A stretch of DNA of 64,000 nucleotides from Cinclus cinclus (Eukaryota > Chordata > Aves > Passeriformes > Cinclidae). The notes below the pieces were generated by a model. The model had not been told where the DNA came from. It did not search any database and saw only the letters and a list, made by a program, of their open reading frames with translations. Positions 54,082 through 64,000 of the stretch are shown here, in pieces (position 1 is the stretch's first letter; each line of letters begins with the position of its first letter). The position numbers were made by a program, and so were the translations under genes. The DNA lies in assembly GCF_963662255.1 (NCBI RefSeq), contig NC_085052.1:12917807-12981806 (forward strand). The letters are read 5' to 3'.

Positions 54082-55439
54082 CACTATTGATATTAAAATT
54101 ATTTTCTATTTTATTATTATGACACATCGGTATTGAAAAATTTAATTCTAAGACAGACATTTGATAATATCTACTTTATTCAATTCATAATCCAAAAGGT
54201 TCCCCAGTGAAGTTGAACACACGATAATGCAGATTCGAGTTAATGTATTTAGATAGAAAATTTAGCTATACCTTGTTTTCAAAACTGGTGACTTCCCTTT
54301 TTCTCATCAATCTTTCCTGAAAAACAAAAAGACCAAAAGTAAAATGGAATCTCAATATGAAATGAGACTATATGTTACATTGGAACCAGAAAAACAGTTT
54401 CCTGGTCTTTCTTGTTCCTGGAAAAATTGCTTCTGGAGGAGTTTTCCCTTAAAATATTTCTCTTGGATTCATTTTAAAAATTGGTTTAGTGGCAGAAGGT
54501 GTTTTTGATATCTGCATATGTGCTTCCAGTTATTAATATGATGACTTGTACCTAGACAATAAAAGTTGTCTGAAATATGATGGAATTAAATCAATAAGTA
54601 ATGACATGAAACAATGACACATAATGTTATGTTTCGTAGACTGACATCACCTCAGCTGTATCCTGGGGCCATCCATATCACATTGAAGGCTGATTAAATT
54701 TTTTGTATTATACTTATTTGGGAGCAGGAATAAAATTGCATTAAGATGCCTTGAAAGACATTTCGCCCTTCCTTCGCTCTCAAAATAAAGCAAATCCCAA
54801 TCATGAAAAAGGAGTCAGGGAGAAATGTTTTTCTACTGCTTGCCTGTATCTAGGAAATGCAGACTAAGGTAGAGTGAGTTTGTCCTGGAGGGGAAAAGCC
54901 TGTGTGATTCCTGACGCTGAAGGCACAGGGCATCACAGGGGACTGCACTGTGGTTGAGCTCATCTCTGTCACCCACAGCACTGCCAGGGATCAAGAGCTA
55001 TCATTCCTTTGGGTTGGACATGCTGAGCTTTTGAAGGTGAAATCTGGAGGGGGGGGAAACACCATCTTTGCAAGAGCAACTGGAGTATTAAACATCTGTG
55101 TGGAGCTGGAGGAGATGAAGCCCCATGGGATGGGCTGTGGTTGTCTGGGTTTGGTTCCAGCTCAGCAAACTCTGAGGACAGGAGGGAACCAGAGGTCTGG
55201 CCCCCATTTAGCCAATTAGCTGAGCGCATGAGTCATCCAAACAAGGATCAGTTGGTTTATCTCTGCTGAGGGATGGCCCAGGAAAAGGCTGATGGGTCTT
55301 CGCTGGAGCCTTCCACCTTGAGCAGAGCTGCAGTTGTGCTCAGCATGGGCCAGCCCATTGGATCCCTGCAGTGCGTGCACATCCCAGTTTCTGCATGAGT
55401 ACCACATGCAGCTTTTCTTGGGGCTGCATTTCCCCATTT

Positions 55440-55700
55440 ACGGGGCATTTCTTATATATTTAAAGTTATTTCTGCTCCAGCAGCAGCAGCAGTGAGAGTC
55501 ACCTGTATGTAGCGTTTACTGGAGAAAGACTGAGGCGACTGTACGTGTCCTCTAACATGGTCTGTATAATTGATAATGAAAGGAGGCACTGACCCCACAA
55601 ACACCCAAATGCAGGATCATCTTCATTATCTCACTGAGACTGTTGATTGGTGGTTTTGAATGTGTTCCTGATTAACCAAAGCACTAAAAAAAAGCTTTAA
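55440..55700. promoter_or_regulatory. Candidate conserved noncoding element downstream of TLX1
   Basis: It contains TGTATAATTGATAATGAAAGG, TCATCTTCATTATCTCAC, TGTTGATTGGTGG and CCTGATTAACCAAAG, plus a (CAG)n stretch at its left edge near 55478-55491. The sequence is complex with no open frame and looks enhancer-like. Confidence 0.33.
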
Positions 55701-55899
55701 ACCGAGGCTGCTGCCTCAGCACGGCGGCAGCAGCAGGAGCCCATCCCCACCGAGGCAGCCCCTCCTCGCTGCCAAGGCTAGCTCACATGCACTCGGGGCT
55801 AGATGGGGTAAAAAACCCAAACCAATTTACTGACAAAACTGAAAATGGCTTTGCTGAAAACTGTTTGGGTTACAGTAAAAAGCCATTCCTCTCCGGGGT

Positions 55900-56300
55900 T
55901 CTGGGACAGCTGGAACATTTTGAATTAACCGTTTTTTTCCCTTAACAGAAGCAGACTGGCTGAGCGACACTGATTTCTTTGTGCAGCGGTCAGCTTTAAT
56001 GGCCATTTGTTTAAAAACGTTTGTGAAATAACATTTGGAATTATCAAATTATCCTGGGTGAAAATTTTCTAAATGAGGTGCTCTTAAATTTGGGGGGAAA
56101 AAAGGTAGGTTTTCCTAACAAATATTAAGGGAAGAAAAAAGCACACAAAGCTATAGATTATCAGAAAAAAACTTTTGTTGGAGTCCAATTTTTTTGTTGG
56201 GCCTAATTGTTATTTTCAGATCTTTTGTTTGTGCAGCTAACTTTGATTTTGATATTCCATAAATTATTGTTACTGTCTCTGTTACAGTAGGACATTTCTT
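55900..56300. promoter_or_regulatory. Candidate conserved noncoding element downstream of TLX1
   Basis: AT-rich unique sequence with TTTAATGGCCATTTG, GGAATTATCAAATTATCC (near-palindromic), GGCCTAATTGTTATT and CATAAATTATTG. No repeat family is recognised. Confidence 0.28.
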
Positions 56301-57790
56301 TGATGGGTTAGCACTTACCCAAGATTAGGACAGAAATTTCCCCCCCCATCCCCATTCCTTTCCACTAATCAGAAACTCTATGTTACTGGCAGTTTTAAAT
56401 TAAATCTATACACTTATTCAAGTCACACCTAAAACTGTATCCAAAGAGTTGTGTTAATTTGTTTTTTTTCTGTCACAATCTCAATTTTTCTAAGTGTAGA
56501 AAATATTTTTTGGCTTCCTTTTTGTTTGAGTTTGCTTTTGTTCTTGCTGCAGCTAGCTGTGGTAAGCATGGTGCTGGCCTCAGCAGCTTTCAGCTCTGTG
56601 AATCCAGGTCACACACCAGCCCCAACCAAACCTCTGTGTGCTGAAGGTGTGCAATCCCCTGCTGCAGAGAGCTGGAATCCCCTCCCTTGTGCTTCCCTGG
56701 GGCTGGAAATTCAGTACTTACCCTCAGTTCAGCTGTTCTTTGCCTTTCTGCTTTCAAGAAAAAAATTAAATGAGCAGAACTGAGGAGCCCATGCTCTGGT
56801 CTTCGAGCAGGAGGGAGCAAAGCTTGAGAAAACTCATTCTCTCATTGCCTGTAAAGAATGTGAACCCGCTGGTCTGAACACTGCGGTTAACTGTCTGTCT
56901 TTCCTAGACTGCAATTGTCCAAAAATAACAAAGCAGTGATTAAAAAATATCAATCAATATATACCTTTTTAAACTACAGTTAGGAAGCGGTACTAAGATG
57001 GAGATAGATGAAAACATGAGAAAAAATTGTTTCCCAAGGTCTTCCTTGTCTCAGCCTGAGGAAATTTTTGAAAGTCTTATGTTTAGCAATTTTTATCTGC
57101 TGTTGTGAGGTTTTAGGCACATGCAAGGGCTCACCAGACTTTTCCTCTCTAGGTATTTATCTAGAATGTGTCTAGTTTGTGATGCCAATGTTCAGTGGGG
57201 TTAGATTGAGCCTGGGCTATGAGGTGTGTTGGACATAAATGTGCTGAAAGGCACAGCTTGACCCCAGAACTCTCCATGTAAGGTGTCAATGGGGAAGAAA
57301 GAGGTACAGGTGGGGATGGGGCTTGCTCAGGGTCATGGTGAGGAAGTGATCACAAGTGCACTGAGTTATGGCCTGGCCTCTGCGAACTCTCCCTCTCCCA
57401 GCTGATCTGACTGTTTTCACAGGAGAGCCTGGGGAAGAAATGGGGGTGTCCTCTGAGGTCAGGCAGGGGGAGGAGAGGATAAAGGCCAGCAGGTCCTGGG
57501 GAGCCATGGTGTACCACAAGGATGCTCTTTTGAGAACTGCAGAGAAAAGGCACCAGGCCAGTGGGGTTTGAGGGTGAGCAGTGAGGGGCACCTTGGGGTC
57601 CTGGTCCAGTGGAAGCCTGGCTTGGACAGAGGAGGGCTGTTCTTAAGCAGGGGCTATACCCAGCTTGCCTGGCCCTGCACCAGTGGTATGCACTGGAGGG
57701 TCTGGAGATGTCACACCATGGCACTACTGCTGAAATGGCAGTCCTGTGGCATCCCACGGTGACACAGTTGTGGAGCATGGTGGCAACCTT

Positions 57791-57816
57791 CCTGCCTTCC
57801 TTCCTTCCTTCCTTCC
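57791..57816. repeat. Short (CCTT)n microsatellite
   Basis: Five to six tandem CCTT units within 26 bp. Confidence 0.85.
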
Positions 57817-58912
57817 AAGATTTATATGCATTTACAGCCCTGTTGGCTATGCTCCACTGCCTTTGGAGGGATACCTGCAACCACAGAGGGATGTGTCCCA
57901 GGCACCCTGCCCACTGACACAGCCACCCGCAGGGGCATTTCCCTTTCACACAGAAATGCTTGAAAAGATCTGGTTTTCACTTTGGGATGGAGTCAAAACA
58001 AATGCTGTTACCTTATCAGTTGTTATGACAGGTCTGAAACCTGCCATGGCTGTGGCTCATACCACCACATTCAGAGGCAGGAGGTGGGATGTAGAGCAGA
58101 GTATGCCCTCTGTGGAGCAAGGTACCAGACATCTCTTGGTGTTCCCACCACTGTTCCCATGCACTCTCCCTCCAGACTTGGTCCTTTGAAGATCTGAGCA
58201 GACCCATCTCACACACCACAGGCAGAAGCCAGACTTGTAGCAGTCAGGTGAGGGAATGCAGATCACCTGCTGGAACCCCAGGGTGCATGTGTGTGTGCCA
58301 GAACCTGAGGAAGCACCACAGCTATGGCAGGGAAAAGCGTGGAGACAGGTGGATACACACCTGTAATGTTACCTAGAGGAAAAGTTTTCTTAAAGGATTT
58401 CCTTGTAGCCACAGACACTGCCAAAAGAAGTGAGGAGTGAGGAATTGTGTCCTGTTGCTGAACATCTCCCAAGTCTCAGGAGCCAGTTTCTCCCCCTTTC
58501 CTGCCAATAAGTGGGATTGCAGGAGGTAACTCCAGTCTCACTCCCCTTCCTGGATGAAACCCCAACTGTTGCTGATGGCTTGGCCCAAATTGGCTCTGGT
58601 GGGATAAGAGGAGTGGAGACCTCCTCACACAAGAGATGGGGTGGGGGACCAGGTGAACATTGCATGGCACTTCTGGAGACGCTGCCTTGTGTGGAACTCG
58701 CTCCACAGCCCTTTCTTCCTTCCTTTAGTCCTGTCCCTTCCTTCAGTCTCAGAAACTTCCCTTAATTTGCCATTATTTTAAGGTGCTATGGGTGTTTCCT
58801 GGATGGGAGCCAGAGAACCTCTAACCTCTCTGCAGCAGACAGAGAGGGACACTTGGCTGTCTGGTTTCCCCCATAGGATGGGGTCTAGGACAAGATAACC
58901 CTTATCACAAGG

Positions 58913-58958
58913 GCACATAGGGGGTCAAAGATGCGCAAGATGCACATAGGGGTCAAAG
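58913..58958. repeat. Short imperfect direct repeat
   Basis: GCACATAG followed by GGGTCAAAG occurs twice (58913-58930 and 58942-58958), differing by one G. It looks like a small local duplication. Confidence 0.75.
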
Positions 58959-59119
58959 CTATAGGTGTTTCTCCCAAAATGCCCCTTCACAGGTGACCCT
59001 GGTGGACAGTGACCCACAGAGATTGCCGGAACAGCAGGACGTGAAACACCGTCCCGGTGACAACCTCTCAGGCCAGGGGTCAGCACCTATGGGGAGTTAG
59101 GCAAGCAGGACTGGGATGG

Positions 59120-59350
59120 ACACCCTGCCCCTCTCCTCGGGCCCGAGCCGTGCTGGGGGGAGGCTGCCGGGGCCATCCCTGCCCGCCCCGGGGCCGCCCG
59201 GGAGCGATCGGCGGGCACCGAGCTCCATCTAGGGGTCAGGGAGCGTCTGGCGAGCGCTCGGCTCGTCCCGCCCGCACGCCCGGGCCCCCGCCCAAGGCAC
59301 AGGGCAGGGGTGACCACGGGCAGCCGAGCCCCAGGCAAACCAGCGAACCG
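59120..59350. promoter_or_regulatory. Small orphan CpG-rich island downstream of TLX1
   Basis: About 230 bp of very GC-rich, CpG-dense sequence (CCGCCCGGGAGCGATCGGCG and similar) lies in a CpG-poor region with no gene beside it. It may be the promoter of an unannotated or noncoding transcript, or an enhancer island. The flanks drop to ordinary composition on both sides. Confidence 0.5.
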
Positions 59351-59417
59351 TTCAGACTGGGAGCACTGGGTGTCAGGATGAAGGGTAGTCAAGCCCAGCC
59401 CCTGAAGGGGACATAGT

Positions 59418-59578
59418 CAGAATAATTTAGGTTGGGAAAGTCCTCTCCGATAATGGAGCACAGCCGCTACCCTGACAGCGTCAGGTCCACCACCAAACCA
59501 TGTCCCCGAGCACCACAGCTACATGCTTTTTTCTTGAAAAAAGCCAGCCCTGAGAAATTCGAGGGATGGACTCCCTTC
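59418..59578 (-). mobile_element. Short CR1-type LINE 3' fragment
   Basis: On the plus strand it reads like the reverse complement of a CR1 3' end: AGAATAATTTAGGTTGGGAA, then GTCCACCACCAAACCATGTC and GAGCACCACAGCTACATG, then GAGGGATGGACTCCC. These phrases match the usual CR1 tail order with substitutions. It is old and heavily truncated. The subfamily cannot be assigned by eye. Confidence 0.75.
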
Positions 59579-59979
59579 TATTTAATATTCAACTCTGGGA
59601 TTAGGAAGTGAGACTTTCCATAGGATATCCCATGTGCTGATGTTTCATGCGCTAGGTAAGTTGCAGGATGTCTGGGTGTGTGATGTGTGCAGGGCCACTG
59701 CAGGAGGTTGCAGCCACACCAAGAACATAAAGCTGAGACCCTCGACTCTCTGAGTTCCAGCCAGGCATGGAGAAAGGGGCCTGACTCCATCCCTCTCCTA
59801 CCTACACACCCCTGGCTCATTGAGTGCAATAAATACTGAGGACAAGCAGCTGGGATTTTTAAGCAGAGGAATGAGCTTTGATCAAAACAGGTGACTGCAA
59901 CAGCTCTCTAGGACAGCCAAGAGGCTGCTTGCATCCATCAAAAGAAAAAATATAAACCCATGAAACACTCAAGCAGATA

Positions 59980-60430
59980 AATAAGGAAGTAATGATTTTT
60001 GTCTTTGTGACAAACAAAGTAAATAAATCTCAAGGAAACCACCTATATTTTATTATCACACATTCATATGTTTAATACTATTAAAACAAGGGTCTGGGGT
60101 GAGCTGCAGGAAATCAAAACACTTAATGGTGCAGACACAAACCTTCTCTCCTCCCTCCCCAAAGGTGATTTGAACCAGTTTAAGCAAATGTCTTTGTCTC
60201 TTCAAATAATTATGTGATTTAGAGGTACTTTTTTCTGGCTTGTGTCAAATTATTCTAATGGGGTCTGCTTGTGTGTGTCTGTGTATGTCAGTTTAACAAG
60301 TTATTTCTTTTTAAAGCTGCATTTATAGCCCAGTATTCACTAGAAAGCAATTCTCTATGAGAAGGGATTATTTGTATTTCAACAGCACTTGGCATTTATT
60401 CCACAGAGCATTTACTAGTGAAATGGTGCC
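59980..60430. promoter_or_regulatory. Candidate AT-rich regulatory region
   Basis: It contains AGTAATGATTTTTG, a TTTTATTATCACAC phrase, TTTAATACTATTAAAAC (near-palindrome), CAAATAATTATGTG and AATTATTCTAATGG. No gene or repeat family is recognised. Confidence 0.27.
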
Positions 60431-62569
60431 CAGAGGCCAATATGATCTAAAAAGCTATCTTGAAATTTGGGATGAACTTTCTCTGGATGGTCTGTGAACT
60501 TTCTCTTCTTTGCCTAATAGGTTTTGTCCTCTCAGGCCAATCTTGGCCACTCTCTTGGCCCTCCTTAAGGTCAGGCTGACCTCTGTCCTCCTTGCCTGTT
60601 CTCCTCATGACCCTGCCCTAAATGGGATGTTCCTGGGGCAGAGGAGAGCTGACAGCAGGCCCTACCAGGCTGGGATGGGGATCTGAAGGTGGGTTTCACA
60701 GTGGCCAACACTTGAGTGGTAGATATCCTGGATGGGTCCTCACAGGTGACCCTTCTCTCTTTATCCAACAGAGACCTGCCAGTGTGGGGGAGAAAAGGGC
60801 TTTTTGGGGGCTAGGTGAGCATGCAGGGAGCCAGACTCCATTTCCACCCCCTACCCCAGCCATGGCTGGGCCAGGTATTTGGGGTGATGCTGAGACTGCT
60901 CAGTAATGTACAAAATAGAAAAGCTGTGAAGAGTGAATGCACAGCCAGCCTGCTGCACTGTCTTGTTCCCTGCAGTGAGGAGAAAACATTAACAGTCTGG
61001 GACAGAGCCCTGATGAACCCTGCTTGGCACAGTCCTCAGTTTTGGTGGGGTTGCTGGGGAGCAGAGCACTGAGCCATGCTCCTTGGGGAAGACACTTGCT
61101 GAGTGAGCTGCCTCATTTATTTCTTATCCTGGAGGGACTGAGAATCTCCTGAGCAGCTGAGCTGTGCCACTGAAGCAGCTAATTTCTCCTCACAGGTGTA
61201 TTTGGCTGCTTCAGGTAAGGATGAAATGAAGTCTCACATGAATCATCTGTGCAGTTGGAGGATGAAGTGGGACAGTGGCAGCTCAGCAGCAGCCAGCCTT
61301 ATTTCTTTGGAGAAAAATACCACCAGTACAGGCAACGAGAGAGAGGGCTCAGCAGTTAAAGAATCAGGCAGTTCATGACAAAAACAAGCTAAAGAGATGA
61401 TCTTTATGAGGGGAGATCAGGCCCTCTGGATGATACAAGGGAAGAGATGGGCGCTATCAAGTGGGGAGGCAGGAGGATGGGTGAGATGGTGCTGTCTGCA
61501 GGGTGCCTTTGGCTAGCCACATCCCACACCAGGCCATGGGATCATGGAGCTGAGCGGGATCCAGCAGCAGGAAAACCTCCTCCACAGGATACTGGTGCAA
61601 AGGCCAGTGGCTCTCCCATGCTCTGCTGGCTGCTGCAGCTCAGGGAGACCCCTCATGTGCCTGCAAAAGAAGCTCAGGGAACATTACTCCTGCAGTAGGA
61701 TCAAGTCACTCCACCAAAGCAGGCAGCAACATTGCAAGAAAATATTCCAGGCTACAATCAAGAAAATCTGGGTTCTTTATCTATGCTAGGGCACTGGCTT
61801 TGGTATGCAGGTTTCATCTTCCAGAACCATGTGGCTTGGAGCCTGGTTTTGCTGGGTCTGCCCAGGTGGGGAAGTCATCCAGAAACAGGAGAAGTAATAT
61901 GAAATGTTCCAGTGACTCATGTAGGTGAAAGATTAATATGCTTTGAGGCCACAACAAATCATTCTAACTAATGATCTGACCTACTGGCCCTCCCAGGCAC
62001 AACATGTTTGACCCTTAGTTTGTGCTTCAGACTCTTCCTTCTTGACTCATAGCAAATCTCCTGGAGGGATATTAATATTTGGCTAAAGGGGCCCTGTAAT
62101 GGACAGCCTACCCATAAACACCAGCCCTGCAAAACTTCTAGCATGTTAGAATTTGCAGTTTTAACCCCAAATTACTTTGTGTCAAATCCAGAGCTCATTG
62201 AGCCTTTTGTGTCTTTTCAAGGTTAAAGCAAAAGTTTTCAGTGGAAATAGGTTTTGTTACCATGTATCTTAAATCTTTTCTGGAGGAAGAAATCAGATCA
62301 ATTCTCACATTCCTTGTGTCTGCAATAGCTGTGATTGAAAGCATCTGCAGTATGTCCTGATATAAAGTGAACAAGAAGGGTTATTGCCTTCTGTTGACCT
62401 TTCATCTCTTTACAAAATCAGAGCAAACCACTCCAGCTCCTTGTAAAAGGCCACTCCGGCTCCCGGCTTGTTGCTTGCTCATCCAATGCTCTGACAGGAC
62501 CATGTCTATGCCCTTAGGTGGTTATGAGGGAGCTGAACATGTGGGTTTCCCAGGGAAGGATAAGACTCA

Positions 62570-62720
62570 GCTCCTTTGCATTAGTCTGCTGCTGAGGTTA
62601 TTAATTGACATAGGACTAGCAAATTGAATTTTTGGGAACCATAGGTACTCCAGGTCTGCAACAGTACAGTGATGAAAATGTAAGTATAATAGGCTCATTA
62701 AGGCATTTGAACTGGTATGG
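62570..62720. promoter_or_regulatory. Candidate regulatory element
   Basis: It contains GAGGTTATTAATTGACATAGG, AGCAAATTGAATTTTTGG and GTATAATAGGCTCATTAAGGC in 130 bp. Evidence is motif composition only. Confidence 0.22.
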
Positions 62721-63589
62721 GCACCCTGAGACACATGGCTGCAGCCTGGTTGCTGTAGGAAAGTGTGTTAGCAGACTGGACCTTTTCCCTCCCTTGTAAT
62801 CCCATTCCTCAGGTGGTTTTTCACTTACCTATTTCACAATTAAAGATTAATTCATCAGTGTTCCCATCTAGGGACACAGAGCTCAGTCACCCAGGCATTC
62901 CCTGCCACCAGCAGCAGGGAAGTGTGGGGCTGAGGGATGGGCCCTTCCCATGGAAGCTCTGACACCAAGGTGCAAATTATTAATATTGCTGGTTTAAAGT
63001 GGGTTTTCTGAGCCTGTCAGCCTGGTTTAGAGGACCCACCTGCATGGCCAGCCTGACATGGACACAAGCACCTGAACATCTTGAAGCATCACAGCTAATG
63101 GGGACATGGCATGAAACCTGGCCTCAGTTTTTTTCTGGAGTTAGGGTCATTTGGCCATTTCCATATCCCATTAAGGAGTTTGTTCTGAGGCCCTGATGGT
63201 ATCTGCCTGAATGGGGTAAGTGGCTGCAGGGATCTGAGCCCCCCTTTGCTGATCTCTCGGCCAGAGGGAGGGAATGCTGTGGGATATACAGGTGGGGAAG
63301 CAACACTTGAACTGCAGCAATCCCAAATCAGTTAAGCAATACTCAGATTTACAGCAGAAAAAAGCCCCACATTACATGGTGGCCTGCAAGCTGCCTGTCA
63401 TGAGGATTTCCCAGGACAGTTCTACTGCAGCTTTTCAGGGAATTGAATTGAGTGCTGGTGGTAACAGCCAAGGCTCTCCCCATGCTCCAACCTGAGGAAT
63501 GCCCCAGCAGAGAGCGTCTGACTCTGTCCTTGGAGTGCCAGCCTTTTCCCTTGCTCCTTCCTTGCCCTGTTATAACACATCCTTTCAGC

Positions 63590-63900
63590 AAAGTGGTGAG
63601 TTATCTTAATTTTGCAGACAGCAGCACTCAGGGATAAGGTAACTAATTTGGGAAATTATCCTGGCTGTCAATTCCCTGAGTGATTTGTGGGAGAGGCTTC
63701 AAAGCCTCACGCATGCTCCCTGCCATTCACTTGGACTTGAATTACCCTTTTATTTTACTTCCTCCTTGTACTTATTGCCACACCACTCAAACTAAAATTA
63801 TTCGCCTACAACCACAAACGCAGGGATATATCACTGGGAGTGCTGTAGGGCTGTCGCCATATATAATTCTCTGAGCTCAATATTTATAGAGCTACACATG
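63590..63900. promoter_or_regulatory. Candidate regulatory element near the right edge
   Basis: It contains TTATCTTAATTTTGC, GGTAACTAATTTGGGAAATTATCC, TGAATTACCC, CTAAAATTATTCGCC and CTCAATATTTATAGAGC. No exon is recognised. Confidence 0.27.
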
Positions 63901-64000
63901 GCACAAATCATACCCAGAAAGCCCATCGAGCTGGAGAGCTAGGTATAAACTCCAGAAATATCACAAGCCATCGCTCACAGGAGACTGCCCGGCAGACCCG

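Larger units (their letters stand above)
52741..64000. other. Intergenic sequence downstream of TLX1
   Basis: About 11.3 kb without a recognised exon. In other vertebrates LBX1 lies beyond TLX1, but none of its coding sequence is seen here. The stretch has several AT-rich candidate regulatory elements, (AAT)n, (TTCC)n, a small CpG-rich island and one CR1 fragment, listed separately. Confidence 0.55.

Noticed and set aside
53855..54160. 101-codon minus-strand frame with a poly-Tyr stretch
   Set aside because: The Tyr run is the (AAT)n microsatellite on the opposite strand.
55478..55491. (CAG)n run as a coding polyglutamine segment
   Set aside because: Only about five units and no open frame with a recognisable protein around it.
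62367..64000. Possible first LBX1 exon near the right edge
   Set aside because: No LBX1 homeodomain or N-terminal sequence is present on either strand; the gene should lie further right if synteny holds.

Overview
The window is vertebrate nuclear DNA, most likely from a bird. It has two multi-exon genes with canonical GT/AG introns, CpG-island promoters, AATAAA poly(A) signals, and very sparse interspersed repeats. The only recognisable repeats are two decayed CR1-type LINE fragments on the minus strand (about 11.19-11.78 kb and 59.42-59.58 kb), which is the usual picture in sauropsids and especially birds. There is no prokaryotic signal: no operons, no CRISPR, no tRNA or rRNA gene that I can see.

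Two protein-coding genes, both on the plus strand, can be read exon by exon. KAZALD1 has its coding sequence in four exons between 4490 and 7781 (300 codons). It has a CpG-rich promoter and probable noncoding first exon near 2.64-2.94 kb, and encodes a secreted protein with IGFBP, Kazal and Ig modules. TLX1 (HOX11) has its coding sequence in three exons between 45542 and 51405 (309 codons), plus a 3' UTR to about 52.74 kb. It encodes a homeodomain transcription factor with an eh1-like repressor motif, an FPWME motif and threonine at homeodomain position 47. The order KAZALD1-TLX1 on one strand matches the human 10q24 arrangement, where LBX1 lies further downstream. No LBX1 exon is visible here.

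The rest is noncoding. About 38 kb separates the two genes and about 11 kb follows TLX1. These stretches contain islands of AT-rich sequence full of homeodomain-type TAAT cores, palindromes and POU-like sites. They look like conserved noncoding elements of a developmental-gene regulatory domain, but I could not test conservation. A large CpG-rich block at 38.6-41.15 kb lies 4-7 kb upstream of TLX1, and a small orphan CpG-rich island sits at 59.1-59.35 kb. Simple repeats include a 19-bp minisatellite (six identical copies) at 22.70 kb, a (GGGA)n tract at 23.46 kb, a (TA)n/(TG)n block at 44.04-44.19 kb, (AAT)n at 54.03 kb, and three degenerate GT-rich tracts around TLX1.

I found no convincing new protein system. 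The best leads are regulatory: the upstream CpG-rich block with its CCAAT palindrome and POU-like site, the candidate enhancers, the minisatellite, and the alternating purine/pyrimidine tracts around TLX1. The many other open frames look like chance frames in GC-rich or repetitive DNA.
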